From Acidiphilium sp. PA (lineage in GTDB: Bacteria; Pseudomonadota; Alphaproteobacteria; Acetobacterales; Acetobacteraceae): a stretch of 64,000 nucleotides of DNA. The notes under the pieces were generated by a model that was not told where the DNA came from, did no database searches, and saw only the letters and a list, made by a program, of their open reading frames with translations. The translations under genes were made by a program, and so were the position numbers. The stretch covers positions 186,001-250,000 of the forward strand of contig NZ_JAIMBY010000004.1 of NCBI RefSeq assembly GCF_026191915.1. The letters are read 5' to 3'. Shown piece after piece: positions 43,503 to 52,086 of this stretch; positions within the stretch are counted from its first letter, which is position 1; every line of letters starts with the position of its first letter.

Positions 43503-44522
43503 ATGCCCGCAATCGTGATCCATCGCGCCGGCGAACTCCGCGTCGAGCCGCGCACCGCCCCGCCGCCCGGCGCCGGCCAGGCGCGCGTGCGGATCGATCG
43601 TGGCGGCATCTGCGGCTCGGACCTGCACTATGTCCGCCACGGCGGCTTCGGCCCGGTCCGCCTCGCCGAACCCATGGTGCTCGGCCACGAAGTCGTCGGC
43701 ACCATTGCTGGCCTCGGCTCCGGCGTCACGGACCTCGCGGTGGGCGATGCGGTGGCGATCAACCCAGCGCTGCCCTGCGGCGTCTGCCGGTTCTGCACTG
43801 ATGGCATGAGCAACCATTGCCTCGACATGCGCTTCTTCGGCAGCGCGATGCGCCGCCCGCATGTCCAGGGCGCGTTCAGCACCGAAGTCACGGTCGAGGC
43901 CAGACAGCTCGTCAAACTGCCGCACGGGCTCGATCCATCGATCGCCGTCTTCGCCGAACCGCTCGCCGTCGCCCTGCACGCGCTCACCCGCGCCGCACTC
44001 CGCCCGGGCGATCGCGTCGTCATCACCGGCATGGGCCCGATCGGCATGCTCATCCTGCTCGCCGCCCGCCATGCCGGTGCCTGTGAAATCGTCGCGTCCG
44101 ACATTGCCGCCGAACCCCTCGCCCTCGCCCGCAGCCTCGGTGCGGACCAAGCCATCACCCCCGAGGCGCTCGATCGATTCACCGCCGATCGCGGCCATTT
44201 CGACATCGGCTTCGAAGCCTCCGGCGCCCCAAGCGCACTGCCGGCCCTGATGTCGGTGGTCCGCCCGCGCGGCCGCATCGTCCAGGTCGGCCTCGGCGGC
44301 GATCTGCCGGTCGCCTCGATGGTTCTGGTCACCAAGGAGATCGACCTGCTCGGCACCTTCCGCTTCACCGATGAATTCGCCCACGCCGTCACGCTGCTCG
44401 GCACCGGCGCGATCGATGTCGCCCCCATGCTCAGCGCCACCTTCCCGGTCGATCAGGCGGCCGAGGCCTTCGCCCTCGCCGCCGATAAAACCCGCGCCAT
44501 GAAAGTCCAGCTCACCTTCTGA
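43503..44522 (+). CDS. idnD: L-idonate 5-dehydrogenase
   Basis: A 339-residue zinc medium-chain dehydrogenase that oxidises L-idonate to 5-keto-D-gluconate. Catalytic zinc ligands Cys37 (GGICGSDLHY), His62 and Glu63 (GHEV) are present, as are the four structural-zinc cysteines 92, 95, 98 and 106. The coenzyme fold shows VVITGMGPIGMLILLAARH. GSDLHYVRHGGFG and HVQGAFSTEV are typical of the IdnD branch within the sorbitol dehydrogenase group. AGGAGG stands ten bases before the ATG. The product is the substrate of the divergently encoded SDR. Confidence 0.88.
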   Translation: MPAIVIHRAGELRVEPRTAPPPGAGQARVRIDRGGICGSDLHYVRHGGFGPVRLAEPMVLGHEVVGTIAGLGSGVTDLAVGDAVAINPALPCGVCRFCTDGMSNHCLDMRFFGSAMRRPHVQGAFSTEVTVEARQLVKLPHGLDPSIAVFAEPLAVALHALTRAALRPGDRVVITGMGPIGMLILLAARHAGACEIVASDIAAEPLALARSLGADQAITPEALDRFTADRGHFDIGFEASGAPSALPALMSVVRPRGRIVQVGLGGDLPVASMVLVTKEIDLLGTFRFTDEFAHAVTLLGTGAIDVAPMLSATFPVDQAAEAFALAADKTRAMKVQLTF

Positions 44523-44532
44523 AACCGCCGCC

Positions 44533-45630
44533 ATGACCAAACCGCCAACACCCACCCCAACGCGCAGCCCACCCACCATGCACGACGTCGCCAGGGCCGC
44601 GAACGTCTCGAAAATGACCGTCTCGCGCGCCCTGCGCGGCGACCGCATCGCGCCCGAAACGAAGGCGCGCATCTTCGCCGAAATCGACCGGTTGCACTAC
44701 GTGCCCCACGCCGCCGCCGGTGCGCTCGCCAGCCGCCGCTCCGGCTTCGTCGCCGTCATCGTGCCCTCGATCGACAACGCCAATTTCGCCGAAACCGTGC
44801 GCGGTCTCGAAGCCGAACTGCGCGCAGCCGGGCTCGACCTGCTGCTCGGCACCACCGAATACCGCATCGGACGCGAGGACGAATTGCTGCAGACCATGAT
44901 GCGCCATCGCCCCGAAGGCATCGTGCTGACCGGCGGCGTCCACACCAGCCGCGTCGCCGATCGCCTGGCCCGCTCCGGAATTCCCGTGGTCGAAACCTGG
45001 GACCTGCCGGCCACCCCGATCGGCCATGTCGTCGGCTTCTCCAACCGCGCCGCCGGCGCCATGATGACCGAACACCTCGCCGCCATCGGCCGCCGGCGTA
45101 TCGCCTTCCTCGGCGGCGCCTCGCCGCGTGACCCCCGCGGCGAAGCCCGCAAACACGGCTACCTCGAAGCCCTCGTCCGCCTTGGGCTCGGCCCACCCCG
45201 CACGCTGCGCTACGGCCTGCCGCCGCTCTCGATGCACCACGGCGCCGCCGGCCTCGCCCGCACCATCGCCCGCTGGCCCGATATCGACGGCCTGGTCTGC
45301 GCCAGCGACCCGATCGCCTTCGGCGCGATCAGCGAATGCCTGCGCCGGGGCATCGCCGTGCCGCAAACCATCGCGATCGGCGGCTTCGGCGATTTCGAAA
45401 TCGCCCGCTGCAGCCACCCCGCTATCACCACCATCGCCGTCGAAGCCGCCCAGATCGGCCAACGCGCCGGTGCTATCCTGCGCACCGCGATCGAGGCGCT
45501 GCGGCGCGGTGAGGCGTGCCCGGCTACGATCGATAAGACGAGTATGAGTCTTGAGGTGCGGGGGAGTACGGTGGGGGAAAGGGAAGGGAAGGACTTCTTT
45601 TTTGGAAAAAAGAAGCAAAAAACTTTTTGA
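44533..45630 (+). CDS. LacI-family repressor, GntR/IdnR-like
   Basis: A 365-residue regulator. The HTH MHDVARAANVSKMTVSRALRGD spans about residues 16-37, followed by hinge RLHYVPHAAAGALASRRSG and a periplasmic-binding-protein-like effector domain (VAVIVPSIDNANFAETVRGLE to GFGDFEIARCSHPAITTI). It resembles E. coli GntR, which answers gluconate. It probably binds the operator between gno and idnD. The reading frame passes the natural family end (about residue 345) and runs into the T-rich repeat, adding a tail that ends FFFGKKKQKTF. The stop codon is therefore supplied by repeat DNA. Confidence 0.9.
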   Translation: MTKPPTPTPTRSPPTMHDVARAANVSKMTVSRALRGDRIAPETKARIFAEIDRLHYVPHAAAGALASRRSGFVAVIVPSIDNANFAETVRGLEAELRAAGLDLLLGTTEYRIGREDELLQTMMRHRPEGIVLTGGVHTSRVADRLARSGIPVVETWDLPATPIGHVVGFSNRAAGAMMTEHLAAIGRRRIAFLGGASPRDPRGEARKHGYLEALVRLGLGPPRTLRYGLPPLSMHHGAAGLARTIARWPDIDGLVCASDPIAFGAISECLRRGIAVPQTIAIGGFGDFEIARCSHPAITTIAVEAAQIGQRAGAILRTAIEALRRGEACPATIDKTSMSLEVRGSTVGEREGKDFFFGKKKQKTF

Positions 45631-45715
45631 CCCTGGGGCACGGGCGTTGGAACCGGCACGGGCCCAAATCAACAAAGTTTTTTTGCTTCTTTTTTGTTCA
45701 CAAAAAAGAAGTGCT
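45590..45715. repeat. Mirrored pair of T-rich palindromic repeats (copies 3 and 4)
   Basis: Copy 3 is CTTCTTTTTT (45594-45603), GG, AAAAAAGAAG (45606-45615), then CAAAAAACTTTTTGACCC. Copy 4, in the opposite direction, is AAAGTTTTTTTG, then CTTCTTTTTTG (45686-45696), TTCA, CAAAAAAGAAG (45701-45711). Between them is GGGGCACGGGCGTTGG and CCGGCACGGGCCC, itself partly self-complementary. The whole block can fold into one long structure or two terminators. It separates the LacI gene from eutB. Confidence 0.85.
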
Positions 45716-45745
45716 TCCCTGCTCTTTTTCCCCCTATACTCCCGT

Positions 45746-47134
45746 ATGCCCCGCTATTCCGCCATCCTGAGCGGCGAGACCTTCCGGTTCGAGACGCTGA
45801 AACAGGTTCTCGCCTGTGCCTCACCCCGCCGTTCCGGCGATGAACTGGCCGGCCTCGCCGCCACATCCGATGCCCAGCGTGTCGCCGCCCGCACTGTTCT
45901 CGCCGATGTACCGCTGAAAACCTTCCTCAGCGAAGCGCTCATCCCCTATGAGAGCGACGACGTCACCCGCCTCATCATCGACACGCACGATGCCGCTGCC
46001 TTCGCCCCAATCGCTCATCTCACGGTGGGCGGATTGCGCGACTGGCTGCTCTCCTACGAGGCCGATACCCAAGCGCTCCAGGCGCTCGCCCCCGGCCTGA
46101 CGCCCGAAATGGTGGCCGGCGTCTCCAAGCTGATGCGTAACCAGGACCTCATCGCGGTCGCGCGCAAATGCAGCGTCGTCACCCGCTTTCGCAACACCAT
46201 CGGCCTGCCAGGCCACCTCTCCACCCGGCTGCAACCCAACCACCCGACCGATGATCTGCGGGGCATCGCCGCCGCCACGCTCGATGGCCTGCTCTACGGC
46301 ACCGGCGATGCCGTGATCGGCGTCAACCCCGCGACCGACAACGTGCCCAACTGCCTCGCCCTGCTCGACATGCTCGACACGCTGCGCCAGCGCTACGATA
46401 TCCCCACGCAGACCTGCGTGCTCACCCATGTCACCAACGCCATCGAAATCATGAACCGGCGCGGCGCGGTCGATCTGGTGTTCCAATCCATCGCGGGGTC
46501 AGAGGCCGCCAACGCCGGCTTTGGCGTCAGCCTCCCCATCCTCGCCGAAGCGCAGGACGCCGCTCTGTCGCTCGCTCGCGGCACGATCGGCGACAACGTC
46601 ATGTATTTCGAAACCGGCCAGGGTGCGGCGCTCTCGGCCGATGCGCATTTCGGCATCGACCAGCAGACCATCGAAGCGCGCGCCTACGCCGTCGCCCGCC
46701 ATTTCAAACCCCTGCTGGTCAACACCGTGGTCGGCTTCATCGGCCCCGAGTATCTCTACGACGGTAAACAGATCATCCGCGCCGGCCTCGAAGATCATTT
46801 CTGCGGCAAGCTGCTCGGCGTGCCGATGGGGTGCGACGTCTGCTACACCAACCACGCCGAAGCCGATCAGGACGATATGGACACGCTGATGACCCTGCTC
46901 GCCACCGCCGGCGTCACCTTCGTCATCACCGTCCCCGGTGCGGACGACGTCATGCTGAACTACCAGAGCCTGTCCTACCACGACCTGCTCTACCTGCGCT
47001 CTACCTTCGGAGTCCGCGCCGCCCCCGAATTCGAAGCCTGGCTCGACACCATGGGCATGACCGACCGCCAAGGCCGCATCAAACTACCCGAACGCCAGTT
47101 CGTCCAACGCCTGATCGGCGCCGATGCCGCCTGA
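45746..47134 (+). CDS. eutB: Ethanolamine ammonia-lyase large subunit
   Basis: EutB with EutC forms the adenosylcobalamin-dependent enzyme that splits ethanolamine into acetaldehyde and ammonia. The 462-residue product is full length. It has the TIM-barrel hallmarks FRNTIGLPGHLSTRLQPNHPTDD (split around residues 150-172), AVIGVNPATDN, LTHVTNAIEIMNRRGAVDLVFQSIAGSE and MYFETGQGAALSADAHFGIDQQT. The ATG at 45746 lies 35 bases past the repeat pair; the in-frame codons upstream are repeat sequence. The promoter must be very close to or inside the repeat block. No microcompartment genes are nearby. Confidence 0.96.
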   Translation: MPRYSAILSGETFRFETLKQVLACASPRRSGDELAGLAATSDAQRVAARTVLADVPLKTFLSEALIPYESDDVTRLIIDTHDAAAFAPIAHLTVGGLRDWLLSYEADTQALQALAPGLTPEMVAGVSKLMRNQDLIAVARKCSVVTRFRNTIGLPGHLSTRLQPNHPTDDLRGIAAATLDGLLYGTGDAVIGVNPATDNVPNCLALLDMLDTLRQRYDIPTQTCVLTHVTNAIEIMNRRGAVDLVFQSIAGSEAANAGFGVSLPILAEAQDAALSLARGTIGDNVMYFETGQGAALSADAHFGIDQQTIEARAYAVARHFKPLLVNTVVGFIGPEYLYDGKQIIRAGLEDHFCGKLLGVPMGCDVCYTNHAEADQDDMDTLMTLLATAGVTFVITVPGADDVMLNYQSLSYHDLLYLRSTFGVRAAPEFEAWLDTMGMTDRQGRIKLPERQFVQRLIGADAA

Positions 47135-47987
47135 GCCCGATTTCGTCGCCAACCAAACGAACGACCCCTGGTCCAAACTCCGCGCCACCACAAATGCGCG
47201 CATCGGCCTCGGCCGCATCGGCGATGCGATGCCGATCCGCGACGTGCTCGATTTCCAACTCGCGCACGCCAAGGCGCGCGATGCGGTGCACGCTCGTCTC
47301 GATGTCGAAACCCTGCGCGCAGCGCTCGAACCGCCGGTCATCGTGGTCCGCAGCGAAGCCACCAGCCGCGAACAATATCTCCGCCGCCCCGACCTCGGCC
47401 GCCGCCTGCACCCCGATTGCCGGCCCCTGCTGATCCCGGGCGACTACGACGCGGTCTTCGTTATCGCCGATGGCCTCTCCGCCACCGCTGTCGCCGCCCA
47501 CGCCATCCCCACACTCAACGCCGTGCGCCGCCGTCTGGCAAACCTGCGCATCGCCCCCATCGTCATCGCCACCCAGGCCCGCGTCGCCATCGGCGATGAC
47601 ATCGGCGAAGCCCTCAACGCCAGGCTCTGTGCCATCCTGATCGGCGAACGCCCCGGCCTCAGCGTCGCCGAAAGCCTCGGCATCTACCTCACCTACGCCC
47701 CGAGACGCGGCTGCCGCGATTGCGCGCGCAACTGCATCTCCAACATCCACACCACAGGCGGCCTCGCGCACGATGCCGCGGCGGACACCCTCGCCTGGCT
47801 GATACACGAAGCGCTGCATCGCCAACTGACAGGGGTGGGCCTCAAGGAAGACGCCCAGGGGGTTCTACCGCCAACTACCAGGCCGTTGGCTTCGGGTTCC
47901 GATCATCGAACCCCATCTGGTGCCAGTACGGATAAATCGGCGTCTGATGGCTCGCCTGATCCAGCAGTGCGATCTGTTCACTCGTGA
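47124..47987 (+). CDS. eutC: Ethanolamine ammonia-lyase small subunit
   Basis: EutC completes the cobalamin site of ethanolamine ammonia-lyase. Recognisable parts: LRATTNARIGLGRIGDAMPIRDVLDFQLAHAKARDAVH, then VVRSEATSREQYLRRPDLGRRL, VFVIADGLSATAV, and ILIGERPGLSVAESLGIYLTYAPRRGCRDCARNCISNI. It overlaps eutB by 11 bases. The family normally ends soon after the segment LIHEALHRQLTGVGLK. Here the frame continues for about 40 residues of low-complexity Ser/Asp/Pro sequence and overlaps the convergent aldo/keto reductase gene by 113 bases, so the tail is probably not functional. Confidence 0.94.
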   Translation: MPPEPDFVANQTNDPWSKLRATTNARIGLGRIGDAMPIRDVLDFQLAHAKARDAVHARLDVETLRAALEPPVIVVRSEATSREQYLRRPDLGRRLHPDCRPLLIPGDYDAVFVIADGLSATAVAAHAIPTLNAVRRRLANLRIAPIVIATQARVAIGDDIGEALNARLCAILIGERPGLSVAESLGIYLTYAPRRGCRDCARNCISNIHTTGGLAHDAAADTLAWLIHEALHRQLTGVGLKEDAQGVLPPTTRPLASGSDHRTPSGASTDKSASDGSPDPAVRSVHS

Positions 47988-48906
47988 GCGACCAGCCGAC
48001 GACGTCCAGATTGTGCGTCAGCTGCGCCTCGGTACGTGCTCCGATCACAATATTGGCCACGGTCGGCCGCTGCAACAGCCAGTTCAGCGCCACCTGCGCG
48101 ACCGATTTGCCGGTATCCCCGGCGACGATATCGAGCGCATCGACCACGGTATATAAATATTCGTCATCGACGGTCGGCCCGCCTTCCGCCCCACCGGCCG
48201 CGATCCGGCCGGAGGTGTTCGGCTGCCCCCGGCGGATCTTGCCGGTCAGCCGCCCCCAGCCCAGCGGGCTCCACACCATCAAACCAACCCCTTGATCGAG
48301 CCCGAGGGGCATCAGCTCCCATTCGTAATGCCGGCCGACCAGCGAATAATACCCCTGGTAGGCCACATACCGCGCCAGCCCGTATTTCTCCGAGGTCGCG
48401 AGCGACTTCATCAGATGCCAGCCGGAAAAATTCGACGCGCCGATATACAGGATCTTGCCGGCACCGATCAGATCGTCCAGCGCCCGCAGCGTCTCATCGA
48501 CCGGTGCCAAGGCGTCGAACCCATGCATGAAATACAGGTCGATATGATCGGTGCCGAGCCGCTTCAGGCTAGCCTCGCATGCCCGCACCAGATGATAGCG
48601 CGATGATCCGCGCTCGTTCGGTCCCTCGCCGGTCGGAAACGTCGCCTTCGACGATATCAGGGCCCGGCTCCGCTTGCCCTTCAGCGCCTGGCCGAGAATC
48701 TCTTCGGACATCCCTTGCGAATAGACATCTGCGGTATCGAAAAAATTCACCCCGGCATCGAGGCACAGGTCAACCATCCGTGCCGCCTCCGCCACATCGG
48801 TCTCGCCCCAGCGGCGAAAGAATTCGTTGCTGCCGCCAAAGGTCGCGGTGCCGAGGCTGAGCACCGGCACCTTGAGGCCCGAGCGTCCGAGTTGACGATA
48901 TTCCAT
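47875..48906 (-). CDS. Aldo/keto reductase
   Basis: A 343-residue NADPH-dependent oxidoreductase. The catalytic tetrad is in place: Asp and Tyr in FFDTADVYSQGMSEEILG, Lys in ISSKATF, His in LYFMHGFD. The cofactor region has QVALNWLLQRPTVANIVIGARTEAQL. The start MEYRQLGRSGLKVPVLSLGTATFGG is the classic N-terminus. Its last 37 codons lie under the antisense end of eutC. It could reduce the acetaldehyde made by EutBC, but such enzymes are broad and nothing proves it. Confidence 0.93.
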   Translation of the reverse strand: MEYRQLGRSGLKVPVLSLGTATFGGSNEFFRRWGETDVAEAARMVDLCLDAGVNFFDTADVYSQGMSEEILGQALKGKRSRALISSKATFPTGEGPNERGSSRYHLVRACEASLKRLGTDHIDLYFMHGFDALAPVDETLRALDDLIGAGKILYIGASNFSGWHLMKSLATSEKYGLARYVAYQGYYSLVGRHYEWELMPLGLDQGVGLMVWSPLGWGRLTGKIRRGQPNTSGRIAAGGAEGGPTVDDEYLYTVVDALDIVAGDTGKSVAQVALNWLLQRPTVANIVIGARTEAQLTHNLDVVGWSLTSEQIALLDQASHQTPIYPYWHQMGFDDRNPKPTAW

Positions 48907-49126
48907 GGGGCTGTTCCTGTCATGCCATGCGTCCTCCCCGACGGGAGGACAGTTCATTGCCGGCAAAGTACAGCCCCGCTGTCGTTTTTGTCCACCGCCT
49001 GTCCAATCCGTTCCCAAACCGGGCACCGCACATTACCAAATTATCACCGGCCCTTCCGGCCTTTCGTCGTCGCGATAGCGTACCATCTCTACGGAGACGT
49101 AATGTCTCACAGCAAAGGCAACCATC

Positions 49127-49825
49127 ATGAAGCGATTCGTCACCATCAGCCTCGCCGCCGCCGCAGCGGTTTCGGTTGCCTCGCTCAGCGCGCTGGCAGC
49201 ACCAGCGCCGCTGCGCCTGCGCGGCACCATCACCGCAATCAGCGCCGATAAGCTGACCATCAAGACCAACGGCGGCAAGACCCAGCCGGTCATGATCGGC
49301 GGCGGCACCCATTTCCTCAAAGTCGAAAAATCCTCGCTCGGGATGATCGACAAGAACACCTACATCGGCACCGCGACCAAAACCGTCGGCTCGCAGCTGA
49401 TCGCCCTCGAAGTCGTCATCTTTCCCAACGCGATGCGCGGCACCGGCGAAGGCCATTATGCGTGGGATAAACTGCCCGATACCACCCGGCCCGGCGGTAC
49501 CAGGACCGCGAGCACCATGACCAACGGCAACGTCGCCGCGGTCTCGAACAGCGCGCCCGGCCGCAAGGTCGCCAGCACCATGACCAATGGCAACGTCGCC
49601 GCCACCACATCGGGTGACGGCGTCAAACGCCTCACCGTCACCTACAAAGGCGGCGAGCAGACCATCCTGGTTCCCCCCACCGCACCGATCGTCAAATTCG
49701 CGCCAGGCACAAAAGCCGATGCCATGGTCGGCGCCCACGTTTTCATCAAGGCCAGCGAAACCGACGGCAAGATCACCGCCGACGCCGTCGCCATCGGCGT
49801 CCATGGCGTCGTCCCGCCGATGTGA
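49127..49825 (+). CDS. Exported protein with DUF5666-like fold
   Basis: A 232-residue secreted protein. A signal peptide (1-24) is followed by an OB-like repeat (LRGTITAISADKLTIKTNGGKTQPVMIG), a linker holding two copies of STMTNGNVAA 21 residues apart, and a second OB-like part (KRLTVTYKGGEQTILVPPTAPIVKFAPG). The design resembles DUF5666 proteins, one of which is at 23633. It is divergent from the aldo/keto reductase and about 200 bases before livK. Function unknown. Confidence 0.7.
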   Translation: MKRFVTISLAAAAAVSVASLSALAAPAPLRLRGTITAISADKLTIKTNGGKTQPVMIGGGTHFLKVEKSSLGMIDKNTYIGTATKTVGSQLIALEVVIFPNAMRGTGEGHYAWDKLPDTTRPGGTRTASTMTNGNVAAVSNSAPGRKVASTMTNGNVAATTSGDGVKRLTVTYKGGEQTILVPPTAPIVKFAPGTKADAMVGAHVFIKASETDGKITADAVAIGVHGVVPPM

Positions 49826-49927
49826 CAGCGCCAAGACGAGCGGCCTCCTCAGTCAGCAGCACACCCCAGCGCATAGGGTCGGATGAGCCCCGACCCTCGA
49901 TGGAGCCCATCCCGCCGGCTGATCATT

Positions 49928-49949
49928 CGGACCCTACAATACGGGTCCG
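49928..49949. promoter_or_regulatory. Inverted repeat upstream of livK
   Basis: CGGACCC (49928-49934) and GGGTCCG (49943-49949) are separated by eight bases, about 80 bases before the livK ATG. It may be an operator or a small terminator of the preceding gene; no T run follows, which favours an operator. Confidence 0.4.
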
Positions 49950-50028
49950 GTTGTCCGTGGTGGCGTTTCATGATGTAACATTGCGGTCATCTGCAACGAA
50001 CGGCGATCACCAGACAGGGGAACTTCGA

Positions 50029-51171
50029 ATGCTCAGAACATCGACAATCGGCCTCGGCATATCCGTCGTACTGCTCGGGGCTTCCGGCGCGGCACACGCT
50101 GCGCCCCCGATCAAAATCGGGGTCCAGGCACCGATTACCGGCACCTATGCCGATGAAGGCCAGGGGATCGCGCGGGCGGTGAAGTTGCTTGCGGCGCAGC
50201 AGAATGCCAAGGGCGGGCTGCTCGGCCGCACGATCAAGGTGATCACCTGTGACGACCAGGGCGAGGCGGCGCAGGCGGCAATCTGCGCGCGTCAACTGGT
50301 CAACGACCATGTCGTCGCCGTCATCGGCTCATACACCAGCGGTGCCGCGCTCGCCGCCGAGCCGATCTATGCCCGGGCGAACGTAATCCAGACCTCCGAC
50401 GGCACCAGCAACGAATTGCTCAAGCACGGCTACAAGACCTGGTTCGGCAATGCGGCACCCAATTCGGCGGAAGCGAAATTCACCGCGCATTATCTGGTGG
50501 ATGTGCGGCACGACAAGAAGATCGCGGTCCTGACCGACCATTCGAGCTTCGCCACCGGCCTGGCCGATGCCGTGGTCGCGGACGTCAAGGCCGCGCACGG
50601 CACGATCATCGACAAATCCTTCATCAACGCAGGCTCCCAGAATTTCTCGCCGGTATTGACCAAACTCAAGGCGCTCCAACCCGACGCGCTGTATTTCTCG
50701 GGCTATTATTCCGATGGCGGCCTGATCCGTGCGCAGATGGTCCAACTCGGCATGAAAGCCACGTTCATCGGCGGCGATGCCAATCAGAACGTCGCCTTCG
50801 CGAAAATCGCGGGTGCCGCGGCAGCCGGTTCGATCATCATCAACGTGCCGGCACCGGCCGATCTGCCGTACCCGGTCGCCAAGCAGTTCGTCGCCGCGTA
50901 CAAAGCCAAATATGGCGCGCTGCCGCCTTCAGTATTCACGCTGACCAACGCCGACGGCATGCGCGCGGTGATGCAGGCGATCGCCGCGACCAAATCGGTC
51001 AAACCCGCCGCGCTCGAAACCTATCTGCACGGCATGAAATCGTTCCAGGGTCTCACCGGCACGTTCGCCTGGAACGCAAGGGGCGAGCGCACCGGCAGCC
51101 CGTTCGTCGCGTTCGAAGTCCAGCAAGACGGCACCTATAAAATCCTCTATCCCGCGCCGACCGCGGGCTGA
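50029..51171 (+). CDS. livK: Branched-chain amino acid ABC importer, binding protein
   Basis: A 380-residue periplasmic binding protein of the LivJ/LivK type. The signal peptide ends AAHA (about residue 24). The mature part has IKIGVQAPITGTYADEGQGIARAVKLLA, CDDQGEAAQAAICARQLV with a disulfide-prone cysteine pair, VIGSYTSGAALAAEPIYA and the C-domain TNADGMRAVMQAI. The ligand may be a branched-chain amino acid or a related amide. It is the first gene of a five-gene operon, with AGGGGAA before the ATG. Confidence 0.9.
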   Translation: MLRTSTIGLGISVVLLGASGAAHAAPPIKIGVQAPITGTYADEGQGIARAVKLLAAQQNAKGGLLGRTIKVITCDDQGEAAQAAICARQLVNDHVVAVIGSYTSGAALAAEPIYARANVIQTSDGTSNELLKHGYKTWFGNAAPNSAEAKFTAHYLVDVRHDKKIAVLTDHSSFATGLADAVVADVKAAHGTIIDKSFINAGSQNFSPVLTKLKALQPDALYFSGYYSDGGLIRAQMVQLGMKATFIGGDANQNVAFAKIAGAAAAGSIIINVPAPADLPYPVAKQFVAAYKAKYGALPPSVFTLTNADGMRAVMQAIAATKSVKPAALETYLHGMKSFQGLTGTFAWNARGERTGSPFVAFEVQQDGTYKILYPAPTAG

Positions 51172-51183
51172 GCGCGGCCCGCT

Positions 51184-52086
51184 GTGGGCACATTCGTTCA
51201 GCAAATCGTCAACGGGCTGACGGTGGGCGGCATCTATGCGCTGATCGCACTGGGTTACACCATGGTCTACGGCGTGATGCGGCTGATCAACTTCGCCCAT
51301 GGTGACCTGTGCATCCTGGGTGCCTTCGTCGGCCTGACCATGCTGACCGGTTCGGCCGGCGGTGGCCATCCGGGCGCCGCCCTGCTGTTGCTGGCCCTCG
51401 TGGTCTCGATCATCGCGATCGCGGGGGCCGGTGTGCTGCTCGAACGAATCGCTTACCGCCCGCTGCGCAAGGCCGATCGTCTGGCCGCGGTGGTCTCCGC
51501 GCTCGGCGCCTCGCTGATGATCGAAAACGGCATCATGCTGATCTGGGGCCCGCAGGTGCATGTCTTCCCCTCGAACCTGCTGCCCGCCACCACCTGGCAC
51601 GTCGCCGGCGCCACCATCAGCTTCGTCCAGGTGATGATCATCCTCGCCTCGCTGGTGCTGATGGCCGCTCTCTATCTCTTCGTGAACCACACCCGCTTCG
51701 GCACGGCGATCCGCGCCGCCGCGATCGATCAGGACGCGGCACGGCTGATGGGCATCAACGTCAACCGGGTCATCACCAGCGTGTTCATCATCGGCCCGGG
51801 GCTGGGGGCCATCGGCGGCCTGTTCATCGGTATCTATTACCGCGAGGCCTATTTCACGATGGGCTGGACCTACGGGCTCTACGCCTTCATCGCGGCCATT
51901 CTCGGCGGCATCGGCAATATTCCGGGTGCGATGCTGGGCGGCGTGCTGCTCGGCTTGTTCAACGCCTTTGCTGCCGGGTACGTCTCAAGCTCCTGGCAGG
52001 ACGCGATCACCTTCGGCCTGCTGATCGTGATCCTGCTGGTGCGTCCCACCGGTCTGCTCGGCGAGCGCGTCGCGGAGAAGGTCTGA
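51184..52086 (+). CDS. livH: Branched-chain amino acid ABC importer, permease LivH
   Basis: A 300-residue inner-membrane permease. QQIVNGLTVGGIYALIALGYTMVYGVMRLINFAHGD at the N-terminus is the LivH signature. FGTAIRAAAIDQDAARLMGINV is the ATPase-coupling loop, and ILGGIGNIPGAMLGGVLLGL follows. It starts with GTG (51184), 12 bases after livK. Its TGA overlaps the ATG of livM. Confidence 0.95.
   Translation: MGTFVQQIVNGLTVGGIYALIALGYTMVYGVMRLINFAHGDLCILGAFVGLTMLTGSAGGGHPGAALLLLALVVSIIAIAGAGVLLERIAYRPLRKADRLAAVVSALGASLMIENGIMLIWGPQVHVFPSNLLPATTWHVAGATISFVQVMIILASLVLMAALYLFVNHTRFGTAIRAAAIDQDAARLMGINVNRVITSVFIIGPGLGAIGGLFIGIYYREAYFTMGWTYGLYAFIAAILGGIGNIPGAMLGGVLLGLFNAFAAGYVSSSWQDAITFGLLIVILLVRPTGLLGERVAEKV

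Noticed and set aside
45590-45715. Repeat block considered as a CRISPR array or insertion-sequence end
   Set aside because: Only two mirrored copies without regular spacers; no cas genes, transposase or target duplication seen.
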